In this document: positions 23,936-36,900 of the stretch, piece after piece
Position numbering within the stretch: the first letter of the stretch is position 1
How the letters are laid out: the number at the start of each line of letters is the position of its first letter
Origin: Bathymodiolus brooksi
Taxonomy: Eukaryota > Mollusca > Bivalvia > Mytilida > Modiolidae
NCBI GenBank assembly: GCA_963680875.1
Contig: OY804575.1
Location: 107,907,005-107,971,004, forward strand
Length of the DNA: 64,000 nt
Direction: 5' to 3'
Translations under genes and position numbers: made by a program
The notes under the pieces: model-generated
Databases searched by the model: none
What the model saw: the letters and a program-made list of their open reading frames with translations, nothing else
Told to the model about the DNA's origin: nothing

Positions 23936-24211
23936 TTAATGTTACATGTCAACATAATACATTGAAATATACTCGAATTCAGAAATACACCTGGATCATG
24001 GGTAATTGTCTACTTGTATTACCTCGTATATTATTTGTTCACTTGAAATTTACAAGATCAATGGGAAAGATGGCAGTAGATGCTTTTAAGTTGTTCATGT
24101 AAATCAGAGAGTCACCTAAAATCGAAGTAGATCTACCCAGCAGTAAACATGTAGTACAATGTAGGGATCACATCTGAGTTTTGAAATGATCTTTTTTAAC
24201 TGCATTCTTAC

Positions 24212-24308
24212 TTCGAGTATTTATTTCTGAAGTAGATCAATCCAATAATCAAAAGGATAGCAACAACTAATCCTAATGTAACACCAATCGCTACAAATTT
24301 CGAGCTAT
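24212..24308 (-). CDS. Transmembrane exon (L1 copy) of VWDE-like gene
   Basis: 97 nt, acceptor TCTCAG, phase 1 in and phase 2 out. Encodes (D)SSKFVAIG followed by [18 protein letters not shown], a 20-plus residue hydrophobic span, then a basic stop-transfer RNKYS. The donor is GTAAGA; reading through it would give a stop after one more Lys, so the protein either ends at once (RNKYSK) or splices to a short tail. One possible tail exon is 23245-23287 (NIGMTKENTFSNY, stop), phase-compatible but weak. Sister of the exon at 30850-30946, which has the same phases. No stalk exon E13 lies between it and L2. Confidence 0.7.
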
Positions 24309-24649
24309 CTGAGAAAAAAATGGATTTTCCGAATACATACGATTTAGTATTATACAACAATTAGTTTTGAAAAGAGAAAGAGAAAACTATGATAAGTTCC
24401 ATGTTGATTCCTTCAAGTTCTGAAGACCACGAGCGTAAAATATTGAAGTACAGTGAGTGAGTGAGTGATTGTTGTTGAGCGCCAACTAGGTAATTTGTCA
24501 GCTACATTATGGCGAGAACAAGTTGAGTATCAATGAAATGATGATGAGATACGCTTTGTACCAGACCAACACGCTTAGATGGAATGTTATAGTGCTAGCG
24601 GATAGAAATGTCACCCACTATGACACATTATCCTGATTCTGAGCTGGAC

Positions 24650-24885
24650 GCAGTGATCATATGGTAGTTGAATTTACAACTACCTATGCAATCAGTGCCT
24701 ATCACCACTACTGTTGTGAGTTCGAATCTCGATCAGGGCGAGGTGTACAACACTATGTAATAAAGTTTGTCAGTGACTTGCGACAACTTGGTGGTTTTCT
24801 CCGGGCCTTCCGGTTTTCTCCACCAATAAAATTGACCGCCACCATATAGCTGAAATATTGTTAAAAGTGCTGTTAATCACCATGA
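24650..24885 (+). repeat. tRNA-derived SINE at duplication edge
   Basis: Full-length copy: TAGTTGAATTTACAACTACC, CTATGCAATCAGTGCCTATC, B box GAGTTCGAATCTCG, CTCCACCAATAAAATTG and GAAATATTGTTAAAAG. L1/L2 similarity ends at its 3' end. Confidence 0.85.
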
Positions 24886-25169
24886 CCACAATTCTCCCAA
24901 TCATCCCCAACACCCATACCCCCTCCTCCCACCCGGATTTTCATTTTGACAGGGAACCTCGAATGTTATCATTATTTTATATTTAATTTTATTTGGCTTA
25001 ATTTAAGGTCTCATTATCCATTGCAGGAAATTATATCCATGCAATTGGGAATTATATCTTCTATCTAGATCATATTAATATTGCAGACATCACGGTGACA
25101 CCGGCTTAGATATGTAAATGAACAAATAACATGGTTATACCTCATTTATGTCTATGAGAACTGTGCATA

Positions 25170-25345
25170 CTCGGAGCACCAGGGTTCATGCCCGGTTTTC
25201 AGTGTGGGTTCATGTTGCCCGATCAGTGGATTTCTGTGTAGTGTTCTGCAGATCAATGTTTGCCCGTTTGTCCATTGTATTGTCTGTCTACGATTAACCG
25301 TTTCCTGTTATCCCATTGGTATCTTCAAACTGTTCTTACAAAGCA
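25170..25345 (+). repeat. 3' end of mussel RT retroelement
   Basis: AGGGTTCATGCCCGGTTTTC, GGGTTCATGTTGCCCGATC, TTTGCCCGTTTGTCC and TTGGTATCTTCA. Confidence 0.6.
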
Positions 25346-26594
25346 TGAATCTTGAACTGTATATATAACATAGTTTTTCTATGTGACACAGAAATAGTCG
25401 TATGCATAATATTGTTCTATCAAAAAGAGCCGATGATCTCAAACATCATTTAAATATGAGATATTATAATGTTTATTTTGCCTAAATATACTGACGCTCT
25501 TTAAAATTCACGACATCACAAAAAGAGATAAAACAATCGTGTCAATGAAATATACTCGTCTTCTGCATTAAGAATGACAATCCTGGTTGTGGAAGCGTCA
25601 TTGTCTTGATTTTTACAACCTTTTAACAAATCGACGCCAAATGTCTTACCACTCCTCACTTTAAATGTCACCAAATTCCTTAGAATTTTGACTTGTTATT
25701 CCTAACGTTAATTTGAAGATTTTCTTTTATCATGTCATTCCGTAGATTTAAATCTTTCACAGACCGCTTAGTAATACATTTGTAATACGTTTTTAAACAG
25801 AAATGAATCTTTTCAGGTCTACATATTCTTAATTCCGTCATAGAACAGCTATACAATGACATCATTGATTTAGAGATGTAGTCATCTAAATAAATGATGT
25901 GAATAGTTTTGCTCTGAAATAACGTTTATGTTTTCCTGGAGGATATTCCTTACACATTCCAAGACATTCAAAGAGTGAAAATGTTGCCAAATATCGGAAT
26001 CGCGTACATGAAGTTCTGTTGTGATCTTGTGTCGATTTTCTTATTAAAATGTTGGCATATTTGTATACATCTCTTTTTTATTACAGTTCCTGCTACGGGA
26101 AAGGGATAAAAAGAATACCCAGTGGGGGGTCATTTCCTATATACTTGTATATACAGACGTGCCGCTGGATTGGGTCGGGTTTTTGAGCTGTCAAATATAT
26201 GACTGGGGTGGAAAATTTGCATTAGGATATGTCAATGGGAGGTTGCTTGTAAAGCAAATAATATATGAATGGGTCTTATCTTTAATACATTAATACACAC
26301 ATAAATTCCTATGTCTGATCACTTCGATCTACAGTCAATGTCCTGCGAGAAATCTGACATTTAATCCTCCGATAATTGAATTAACAAGTGTCAAATTAAT
26401 ATATTACAGGATGTCTCTTATCTGGACCATGTCTGTGCAAACAATTAATAATTAGGTAAATAAAATATATGAATGGGTCGACATTGTAGGTAAGGATATA
26501 TGAATGGGTAGGATTTTTATGATGTGTAAATATATGACTGGGGGGTGTTTTCCAATACCCAGCTATACCCATGTACCCTAAATTACCAGAGGCG

Positions 26595-26609
26595 ACCCCC
26601 CCCCCCCCC
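26595..26609. repeat. Poly-C run
   Basis: A run of C at the right end of the 0.5-kb insertion in L2. Confidence 0.8.
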
Positions 26610-27078
26610 GTGCGAATACCTTAACCAAAGAAAATGACTGAAAACATTTATAAAAACATAAAATTCACATTCGAAGAAAGTTTTTTAAATGTTACATTTT
26701 CTGTAAACATATTTAGATTTCATTGTTTTCGTACATGCTTTAATGTTGATTTGAACAAAAACAATGTAAAGCAAATTCTATTAAACATATTTTATTTTCA
26801 TAAAAAGTAACACATGATATTAGACACAAGTTATTACAACATTACTGAAGCAAATTCTATTTTGTTAAAATATTTTAAAATTTGAGTGTTCCGTTTATAA
26901 AGTTCGTCAGTATAACTAATAGTAAATCATGAAATTTAGTAGGAATTTATCAGTGATCACGAATTAATACTTGTATATAAAATCTCCAATTATATATTTA
27001 AAAAATTGCATATCAATAACACAAAGCTACAAGAAGTAATAACATTTTAATAAAATAAAAGTATGAAATGCAAGCTTC

Positions 27079-28863
27079 ATTTATACCGGATTTCCTGTAC
27101 CGTTTAACGAATGTATTTACCAATTGCTCATTGAATATTGACCAACTGGTATTTAAACTCCTAGAAGTCACATTGGTGTTGGTCAGAAAAAGTTTAAAGT
27201 TCCTATTGTTGACAAATAAAGTTCCTATTGTTAGGCAATCAATGAACAATAGGAACTGTGTTTAAACTGCTTTCCTGATGAAAACCTCCTCTCTGATGAA
27301 ATTTCTTTGATTTTATTTCAAGTTGAAAAATTTCTTCATTGGAATTCATTCCTTTCGTATAATTAGCATTATGCATATGAAAAAAAATTATTCTTTTCTA
27401 ATTTCATGAATAAATTCAATTACATTTATTTGTTTTTTGGTTTGTAAATTACAATTTGGTCAAATATAAAATAATGATAATAATCCTGAAAATTATGTTA
27501 GACATCAATCAATCAATTTACATACAGTGTTTGCGTAAAACTAGGGGTAATAATTCAAATTTTCTACCATGGTTATTGCATAAATAGACCTAAAAATAAA
27601 ACAAGCAATATTAATATTATTTATTGACTGAATATATCCACAATGTTTGAAAATACTTGAAAGTACATGAAATCAGTATTTTGCAAATTTGATTATTGTA
27701 TACATACATGTACTATATCCATATCTAGATATTGTTATTGTGAAAATGAGTAATTCACAAAACGTTATTTTCCATATCTGCATGAATTCCAAATATAAAA
27801 GAAGAAAAAAGGAAAAATATAAATGTTAGAAAAATGTTTACCAGCTATCTAAATTAAAAACAATGGGAGTTATTTCTCAAATTATGAAAAGATTATAATA
27901 TGATATATATACCGTTATACAGTGCCTGTCATCAGGTATAAGAAAGAAAGATAATATACAACTATGGCTTTCATGCGAAGTTAATATCCATAATTATTAA
28001 ATTGAGAAAGGGTTATTTTCCCGAGGTCCGAGATTGAATAAATACAGATTAATACATGGGCATTTCCATATTGGCCAGGTTATCATCCCGAGACCCCCAT
28101 ATTGAACCAGGCCAATATGGAAATGCCCATGTATTAAACTATTTATTACATACTTCCGACATCTAGAAAAGAGACACCCATATTGGTCCGGGCCAATATG
28201 GGCCTCGATATGGAAATGATCTTGTAGTGATCCAATAACCGGTTATTTTCCCGGGGTGTTAAAATATGGACAGCTTACTTCCGGTCATATTGGACATACA
28301 AAAATGCCTTTATTTGAACTAAGTATGTAATAATTATGGATATTAACTCCTCATGAAGGACACAACTGTATTATTATACTGAACTAATATGAGGGAAATA
28401 ACTAGTTATTGATTCGACGTGCAAAAGCGCAACAATTTCAAACAGTTATTTTGTGCTACGTGCAGATTCCCTCACAGTTATTGGACCTACATGCAGTTTG
28501 CCGCGGGAATAATGAGTTATTTCTTGTTCCATGGAATAATACTTTAAAATATCTTAATTATTTCTTGCTTGGTTTCTATAGTAAAGTATAATAATCATGC
28601 TAATGGAGTATTTTTTCAAAATAAAATAACATCAAAGAAGTTTCATCAGAGAGAAAGTTTTCATCAGGAAAGAAGCTTAAACACAGTTCCTATTGTTCAT
28701 TGATTGCCCAACAATAGGAACTTGATTTCTTAACAATAGGAACTTTAAACTTTTTCTGACCAACACCAATGTGACTTCTAGGAGTTTAAATACCAGTTGG
28801 TCAATATTCATTGAGCAATTGGTAAATACATTTGTTAAATGGTACAGGAGATCCGGTACAATT
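27079..28863. mobile_element. Foldback DNA element with about 250-bp inverted ends
   Basis: The left arm (27079-27335) begins ACCGGATTTCCTGTACCGTT; the right arm (about 28610-28863), read in reverse, begins ACCGGATCTCCTGTACCATT. Both carry AAAGTTCCTATTGTT repeats and the CATCAGAGAG / CTCTCTGATG block. An inner pair (AAGTTAATATCCATAATTATT against AATAATTATGGATATTAAC) and a central hairpin (about 28048-28136, CATGGGCATTTCCATATTGG) make it a nested palindrome. No transposase frame. The L1 copy at about 22.62 kb lacks it. Flanking ATTTAT / AATTTAT may be an imperfect target duplication. Confidence 0.8.
28048..28136. repeat. Long hairpin
   Basis: AATACATGGGCATTTCCATA pairs with TATGGAAATGCCCATGTATT around a short spacer. 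Inside the foldback element. Confidence 0.85.
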
Positions 28864-30109
28864 TATTGTCAAAATTTTAAACTTATTTTAAATTTAATTT
28901 TATTTTATATTTACATTAAAATTTAATATGATTATACTTTATTATTGTCTTAAGTTTTATATTAAATAGTAGTCGGCGATATTTCTACACAGTTCTATGC
29001 AATAAATGTGACAGAAATTCAAATTAGATAGTCAATCTAAAAAAAACCAAAACAACTGAAAGCTTTTTATCACCTAGTTACAAACACAACAAATAACAGC
29101 TATAGCAATCATATGTCATATGTACGTATCCTGTGCACAAAATTAGATACCTATCATATTATATTTTAATGCTTAACCTAAGTTAATGTTATAAGATAAA
29201 TATTTACATTTCATGTCCTCGAAGTATAAATACAAAAGCCCAAAAAATAAAAAAAACAACAAAATTTGACACTCAAATCACAAAACAAGGGTTAAATCGA
29301 TTAACTTCAGTTAAACAAATATGGTTACAATAACATGTAGCAATTTAATGGAAACCTAGAACAGTCACATTTTTGATTATAATTGTCTGTTTTATTGCTG
29401 TGCGCGGAATTCTGCTCACAGATGACCACATGTATTTCTGGTCCTCTATCATCCATCTGAGGCTACTAGTTACTAAAGGTGTCCCTCTTCCTTGTTAATC
29501 TTTCTGAAAGCCATTTCATAAATTGTAGAGGTTTTATCTGTTTTATTTTCAGCCAAGACATGGAACCCCTTCCTTCAATTAAAAAAGACACTAAGATGTG
29601 GTACATTTAATACTGTGATTGGTTAGATGTTAATAATTTACTATGGATAGCAAGATGAACAACAGAAATCACAGCTTTTGGTTATCATATTAATATTTTT
29701 TTGGTACAAACATATATTGTTGTTATTTATTGATGCTTAAACTTTTGATTTACGATTTTTATTTTATTTTTGACTAACAGAACAGATTTAGTGTACACGT
29801 TTTTTTTTATATTAAAAATTTATCATTATTCATTTCAAGCTACATGGGTGTAGCGTGCAACACAATTACATATTATATTTGAATAAACAGGTATTAAAAT
29901 TGAAATAAAGATGACAGAAGGAAGAACGAATGATACCTGCGTCAGAGCTTACTTTAATATATACTTCAAATATCCTTTATTTGTGTCTTACTCTTTGTGA
30001 TTACAGAATGACTTACAGAAAATAATAACCAGAAGTCAGTGTAGTCAGAAACACTGTTAAGCGACCTACATTACTTCCTTAAAACGTTACTGATACCATG
30101 AATTTGTAA

Positions 30110-30580
30110 AAGGAACGTTGCTGCTAACGACAATTAACCAGGAAGATGTTGAACCTAGGGCTCCTAGGGATTATAGTGCAGTCATGACTTAAAACGGTCT
30201 ACGGTGGACATTATGATTTGATTAACAGCTATGGATAATCTGTGTCACAGATGACCACATATATATCACGTTAGTCGTGGCGACAACCACATCCTACTTT
30301 TCTTTTAGATGAATTATCACCAAGAGTAATATATCTGGTGCAAAGTGAAGCAGAAACTGCTCACACATGCAGAGCAACTGAGTTCGCACCGAGTTTTTAT
30401 TAGGTTTGTTGTTGCTAATTCTTCAGTTTTCTGCTGGTAACTCTTTAATTTTCAGTGTAAGGTTTTACCTATTATTGGATGTCTTTTTGTTCATTTTTAT
30501 TTGATCATTGAAGTGTTTACTTTGTACTTCGATATTCGGCTTCCCCATACCATTTGGTATCTTCAAAATCTTTTTAATGT
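30110..30580 (+). repeat. RT retroelement 3' end in L2
   Basis: ACGTTGCTGCTAACGACAAT (relic of the LLLTRKL segment), TACGGTGGACATTATGATTTG, GTGTCACAGATGACCACATA, GTGAAGCAGAAACTGCTCAC and CCATTTGGTATCTTCA. Confidence 0.65.
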
Positions 30581-30849
30581 TACATTTCTACATAATACAT
30601 TGAAATATACTCGAATTCAGAAATACACCTGGATCATGGGTAATTGTCTATTTTTATTACCTCGTATATGAGTTGTTCACTTGAAATTTACAAGATCACT
30701 GGGAAAGATGGCGGTAGATACTTTTAAACTGTTCATGTAAATCAGAGAGTCACCTAAAATCGAAGTAGATCTACCCAACACTACAAATTTAGTATAATAT
30801 AGGGACCACATCTGAGTTTTGAAATGATCTTTTTTAACTGCATACTTAC

Positions 30850-30946
30850 TTCGAGTATTTATTTCTGAAGTAGATCAATCCAATAATCAAAAGGATAGCA
30901 ACAACTAATCCTAATGTAACACCGGTCGCTATAAACTTCCAGTTAT
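30850..30946 (-). CDS. Copy B transmembrane exon (L2)
   Basis: 97 nt, acceptor ATTCTCAG, donor GTAAGT (perfect consensus). (D)NWKFIATG then [18 protein letters not shown] and RNKYS. Phase 1 in matches E13. The strong donor suggests a further cytoplasmic exon; none is secure. Confidence 0.75.
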
Positions 30947-33900
30947 CTGAGAATAAGAAAATGATTTTTCGAAATACATACGATTTAATATTATACAACA
31001 ATGAGTGTTAAAAAGAGAAACAAAAAGCTATGATCAGTTCCATTTTGATTCCATCAAGCTATATCATGGCGGGAACAAGTTGAGTGTCATTGAATTGATG
31101 ATGAGATCCGCTTTCTACCAGACCAACAAGATTAGCTGGAATTTTATAGTGCTAGCGGATAGAAATGTCACCCCACTCGGACACTTTATCCTGAAACCGA
31201 TCAGGACGCCGTGATCGCATGGTAATTGAACTTATCACCACTGATGTTGTGAGTTCGAATATCGATCAAGTTGTACAACACTATGTGATAAAATTTGTCA
31301 GTGACTTGCGACACTTTGGTGGTTTTCTACGGGTCCTCCGTTTTCCTCCACCAATAAAACTGACCGCCACGATATAACTGAAATATTGTTGAAAGTGGCG
31401 TTAAACAGCATCAAACAAAACTGATTCCGAGCCAACCAGTCTTTGCTCTTTCTCCTTAGTGCTGCGTGTTTAGCGGAGAAGCAACACATACAAATTGTAT
31501 ACTTTTTAATTTGACCCGATCGGAGCTCGAACACACGAACTACCACACTCGAGGCGAACAAACTAACCATTACACCACCGATGTGGATGTTGTAACATGG
31601 ATAAGTAAGACAGCATCACTGAACTATTAATGAAAAATAAACTAAAGAGTTAATATTATGACAATGCATTACATAATGATTTATATTATTAAAGGTAAAT
31701 CTCCAACCGTTTTGTTTTCTTTATCTTTAACATGTCACTCAAAAAAGAAAAATTACAACATTTTCAACATTAATAACATATTTTAATAAACTTGGTAAAA
31801 AAATGATCATAAGCTTAGGTATATACAAATACCGTTTGTAACTTTTGCTGAAGACTCCAGACATGACTCCTACAAAAAATAAAAACTTCATTAATTTTAA
31901 CCCTATGTTTTATATGATGATATGATAAAAGTATATAATGGTCTGGGTAAGACATATTAATCTGGCGAAATAGAAAGGTCAAGATAGAATCACAATCAAG
32001 AAGGAATGAGTACGTGTCTTGAAAACTGTTCAAGCGAAGCGGTTGTTATTTTACTCTGTAGGTACATAGGACTCTACAATATGTAAATAAACACAATAAA
32101 TATAAATATAACACGAACACTATATAAACAAACAGCAGCAAGAAAACGATTTCAACATAATTTTTCCCCAGAAAATATTTAGGACACATCAGTACTTTAC
32201 TGATTATACTGAAAGGTTGAATTAACACTGATAATGAGATCAGATGTTTTGAAATGGTCAGGTTTTAATGGTTTGTTTGTGTCACCTGTTGTTTGATTAT
32301 CCAAGTTCATTTTCAAGGCATGGAACGTTTCAAACTGTTAACTTGAGCTATGGTAGGCTTATTTCAGTTGACCGTTCATCTATATTTTAAAAAACAAGCG
32401 TGATGGTGATCTTTACTGAATACATACAAAAAAGATTCACTTTTCCCCAACTGGTTATCATTAGGTACATGCTATGTACACATCAACGTTATTATGTCAT
32501 CATGTAATGACTGAAAACCACGTAATGTTATTATAATAGAGACTGAGACACATATCTTAACACGTGTTATCACATATCTTGTTGCAATATGTTCATTTTT
32601 GCATGTCCAATAATAGCTAAAAGTCAGTGTTGGTTATTTGTCCTCAGGGCAAATACGATGCAAATATCCGTATTTGCCCTCAAATATCCGTATTTGTCCT
32701 CATATATCCGTATTCGCCCCCGTATTCCACTCCCGGTATCTGCGCAGTGGTCTCAAAGATTTTACGTCAAAGTACAAGGAAAGATGATGCACAAAGATAA
32801 GCATAAATTCGTATTTCAATCAAATTAACACATTTCAACATATTGGAGTAAATTGTAAATAACTTGAAACGGAATAATTAGCTCAAATATATACGTCGTG
32901 CTGAATAGGAATGTCCATTCAAATGTCAACATCTTGGGTAGATTTTACAAACAGTATTAGTGATCATGGGACTTTATAAGAAAAAAAACCAAACAAACCA
33001 GAAGAGTGCATGTTGCTGATGTTGAGTTGCACGTGTAACAGCTTTCATCATAGATAATGATGTTGACAGAATCTCCAAAACTCTGTCTATCATTTGACAA
33101 ACTGATTTCGTATCCATATGCCAAAGCTGTGTTCGAAGTATTTCCCTTTCTTCTAGATGACGGAAGTTCAACAGACACCATAAACATGTTTCTATATTTA
33201 GCTTCTAGAATCTTCACATCGGATGTAAATTCTTGTGTATCTTTTAGAATCTACAAACAGTATAAGACGTTAATAAGATGGGAGGAAAACACCACAACCA
33301 AAACAGTTTCATATACTTCCATATCTTTTGACTATGAGTGTACCTGATGAAGGTTATTAAAAAAAAACCAGCATCGTACGTATGTTAAGATATCAACGTT
33401 TCTGTTATATTAGCCCAATCAGGGCAATTCTATGAAGTAAAAAAACCACACACAGAGGTAAAGTGCTCCTCACTTGGTAAATGTACTTTAATAATAAGTG
33501 GCGGGGTGTAGTAGTGTTATAGGCTAAACCTCCTTCTTGTGAAGTCAAATGTCGACCCTGGCATGTGCAGCATTGATTTTTAGAACATTCATTCCGAATA
33601 TTGATCTTTGTGTATTTAATCTTCTTGACTCAAACGTTGTCATATGTATAATACAGGTCCTATGACAGAAAGGCAGTGGATGATTTTAATCATCATTCAA
33701 ATGGTATATGGTATACAAGGCAATCAGAAAACATATCAATAGTGAAATAATGGTCAATTTTGAACCAAAATCTAATCATCAATACAATCTCTCATTTTCT
33801 GTGCCCATATGATAAAACTCTTTACAACAGGCTGTTGATACCTTAATAAGCACATTTTAAAAATTAAGATGCAACTATTTTATGAAATAATTTACTTAAT

Positions 33901-36900
33901 AGTGTAATACTCAGATGGCGGAAAAGTTAAATTATAATAACAAATTTCAAGCTCCAGCGTAATGTGCGAGCAAAAAAATATATCAACTCTATACGCCAAA
34001 GTGGATGATATATCAGGGTGTGGAAAATTTACAATGCCAAAATTGAAGTCCTCTCTTTCGCCATAGAGTGTGATACAAAGATTATCATCGATGTCAATCT
34101 AAAAATAAATATCAAGAAATTAGCCAGATGAGATTGTTTCTGTTCTCTCTTTGCTGTGAAATTCAAACAAAAATTATTCTAAATTGAAAATTCCTTCTGT
34201 TTATAGAAAAACGCATTGGACGGAAAGTGTTGTCATGAAATGTCGTTAATCTATATGTTTGAGTCTTCAATATCTGCGCGTTAATACTGAGTAGAAGATG
34301 CATTCTTTTTTTATGCTGAATCTATTTATTTCTTCATAAGACAATTAAATAAAAGCTACGACAATACATATATTAGACCATGAAAGCATACCTGAATATA
34401 TTTTAATTGATACCAAACGGTGGTCGATGGAAAATTGCCATATACATTTGTTCTTTTGCATTTTCTTGTCCCGAGAGTGCATAACCCGTTTGACGGAATG
34501 CTAATACCGGATGGCGGTGTTGATATCTCTTGTGAACAGTCATCGCCAGTAAACCCATCATGACAAGAGCATACACCTATAACATCAACAGATTTGAAAT
34601 TGTACTTCAATGATTAATACTCTTTTAAAATTCCATTATGCACACATACGCCATCAATATCCCTATATTAATTCAGAACTCCTATAATTATACTTCTATC
34701 AAATGACTAGCGGTGTTGTAGTTATTGTTGCGTCCGAGGAAGAGTGTGTTCGAACCCTAGTCGAGTCAAACCAAAGACCAAACATTAGTGTTTGCTGGTT
34801 TTCCGCCTAGCACACGTTTTTAATCAAAGCAGTTGTGTGATAGTCAGGATATTGCGTCTACCTGTTGGCTTATTTGTAATCGCACTGAATTCGTTCTGTA
34901 TTTTATACTGTTTTATTGGGTTTATCTAGCCTATGCTGTTATCAAGTATGATCTGTTTGTTTAACTTGCTCCCATGAGCGTACCTGATGAAGGTTGTCAA
35001 TAGACACGTCGTCCGCACTACATGCGATATCTTCGTATTTACTATTAAAGTGTCGACTCTTTTGTCCGCATCAGAACGTCTGAACATTAATGTACTCAGT
35101 AAATTATTAATTCAGACTAAATGTACCAGTACATACATCCTTCATAATTAGTACTTAGTCTTAAGAATATGTTTGTGCATATGTCGCTAATATACATGCT
35201 GGCGAGTATCCTTTGTCTATATTATATTACAAAAACAGAGAATTTAATGTAGAACTAAATGGTTACCTGATGTACAATTACCATTATCACTACAGATGTT
35301 AGGACACAAGAAGCTTGAAATATATTCCAAAACTGTCTCTGATCCATTTGATGTTTTCATGGTATAAAGTGATTCATTTCTTCTGACTTCTGTGATGATG
35401 AAGGTCGCCATGGTACCAATCGTGTCTGGTAGGAAAGTGATGCCTCCAACCAACTTAACCATAAAGTAAAATGCACATTTTATTATATCAAAACGATCCG
35501 ATATGATAACTTGCCACATTATTAACACATCAAGGAAACATGATAATGTTTTGATGTTTGCTTATTCGTCTAAAGGGTTGATGGAATCCTGATAGTATTA
35601 AAAAAAAAACAGTGAGAAGTGTACAGAGGTTGATCCAACATGCGGTCTTTTCGTCGGAAGAAAATGATAAGGAAATGATGAATTTTGAAATAGGCTGCAG
35701 ACATCCATTTGTCAATAAGTTATCCGTGCTTACATTGATACGACATAATATGCATACGTTCCATTAAATGTCACAACTTGGTGCGAACTATGTATTGGAT
35801 TTTAAAATATCACATATGTATTGTGTATTAATTTTCGTCACATACAGTTCCAACAACCATTCGAATCTTGAACTGGAAATATTAAATCTCGGATTTCGAA
35901 TCTTGGTTTTCTTAATAGTGTAATGTCTTATTTATCAAGGTAGCACACATTTGAAAAGGTGAGGAATAATAATTGTACAATGGAATACTTGTCAAGTTCA
36001 TTTACATCTAATGTCGTGGGATAATGACGTAACAACATCTTCTAAAATATTCATTATTGTATACTATGCTAAGTAGATGATACTGTATAAATTCTACGAC
36101 AAATCCCACCTCTATGTCCTTAACACATGACTGTATAAAGGATTCTTCTTGTAGATCTACCACATCAGTATATAAGTCTGTAGGAAGAGCCTTTCTAATA
36201 CTTTCTAAACATTTCTGGTAAGCATTGCTTTCATTCCAACCATTTCGGAATGTATTTGGAACCTGTTTTAAAATAAAATTGCATTCTTATTCATGCTTAA
36301 AACCTGTACCTCACTTTTTATCTGTATATTTTCGTGGTCTTTTTATGTTGAATAATTTGAGTTTGCATAACATTAAATGGAGTTATTGATCATCACTGTT
36401 TCAATTTTCTTTTCATGAAGTTAGAATTCTTCTGCTGTTTTTGTTTCTATCGTTATTGGTTAAATAGAAAGCAAATAATATTACGATTTATACATACGAC
36501 TATGACAATATCTTATCGCTTTGCCGAGTCTTTAATTTACAAACTTGACGTATAAACCAGACACCCGTGGTCATGAACATTGTAGAAATCAAAGAACACA
36601 TCAATATAATGACATACCACTTCATCGGTGTTATTAACGTCATCATCGTATATCAACGGCTTAAACTCTACCACATCATCACTATCACTACTGCTACTGC
36701 TGTCAGTTGTACGTGATGAGCTTACAGACCTCTTTGTACGGTTTGAACCTGAACATGAAGTGTAAATGGTACCAGAAGATTCTTCTGTTGATTGTGAATA
36801 TCCTGAACAATACTGTGTACTTTCTGTTAAATTGCATTGGACGTTATTAAAATCGCTTAGATCATCTGAGCTTCCGGTTTGTCGTTCACAAACACAGTAA

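Larger units (their letters stand above)
21600..24885. repeat. Segmental duplication unit L1 (paired with L2, 25.6-31.4 kb)
   Basis: Collinear with 25.6-31.4 kb. Shared markers: TTCAGGTCTACCTATTC / TTCAGGTCTACATATTC, TCGTCAGTATAACTAATAG, CAACTGAAAGCTTTCCAT / CAACTGAAAGCTTTTTAT, the TGGTTAT...AATATT block, RT 3' ends, the transmembrane exon and a closing SINE. L1 lacks three insertions found in L2 (26.12-26.61, 27.08-28.86, 29.76-30.18 kb). Confidence 0.8.
25600..31412. repeat. Segmental duplication unit L2 (paired with L1, 21.6-24.9 kb)
   Basis: Direct, collinear copy of L1 lengthened by three insertions: 26117-26615 (about 0.5 kb, repeated ATATGAATGGGT/ATATGACTGGGG motifs and a C run), 27079-28860 (foldback element) and about 29757-30178. 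Carries the transmembrane exon at 30850-30946 and closes with a SINE. Confidence 0.8.

Noticed and set aside
27068..27265. Overlapping frames on both strands
   Set aside because: They lie in the inverted arm of the foldback element and have no codon or domain support.
33057..33347. + strand frame of 96 codons
   Set aside because: Antisense shadow of B-E12; the same shadow exists over C-E12 (50417-50740).
35530..35715. Open - strand frame upstream of B-E9
   Set aside because: The matching sequence in A and C is shifted or stopped and there is no conserved acceptor, so it is intron.
36537..36617. Continuation of the E7 frame to a stop at 36537
   Set aside because: A consensus donor GTATGT lies at the conserved exon end in all copies, and frame E8 follows in phase; the extension is intron read-through.
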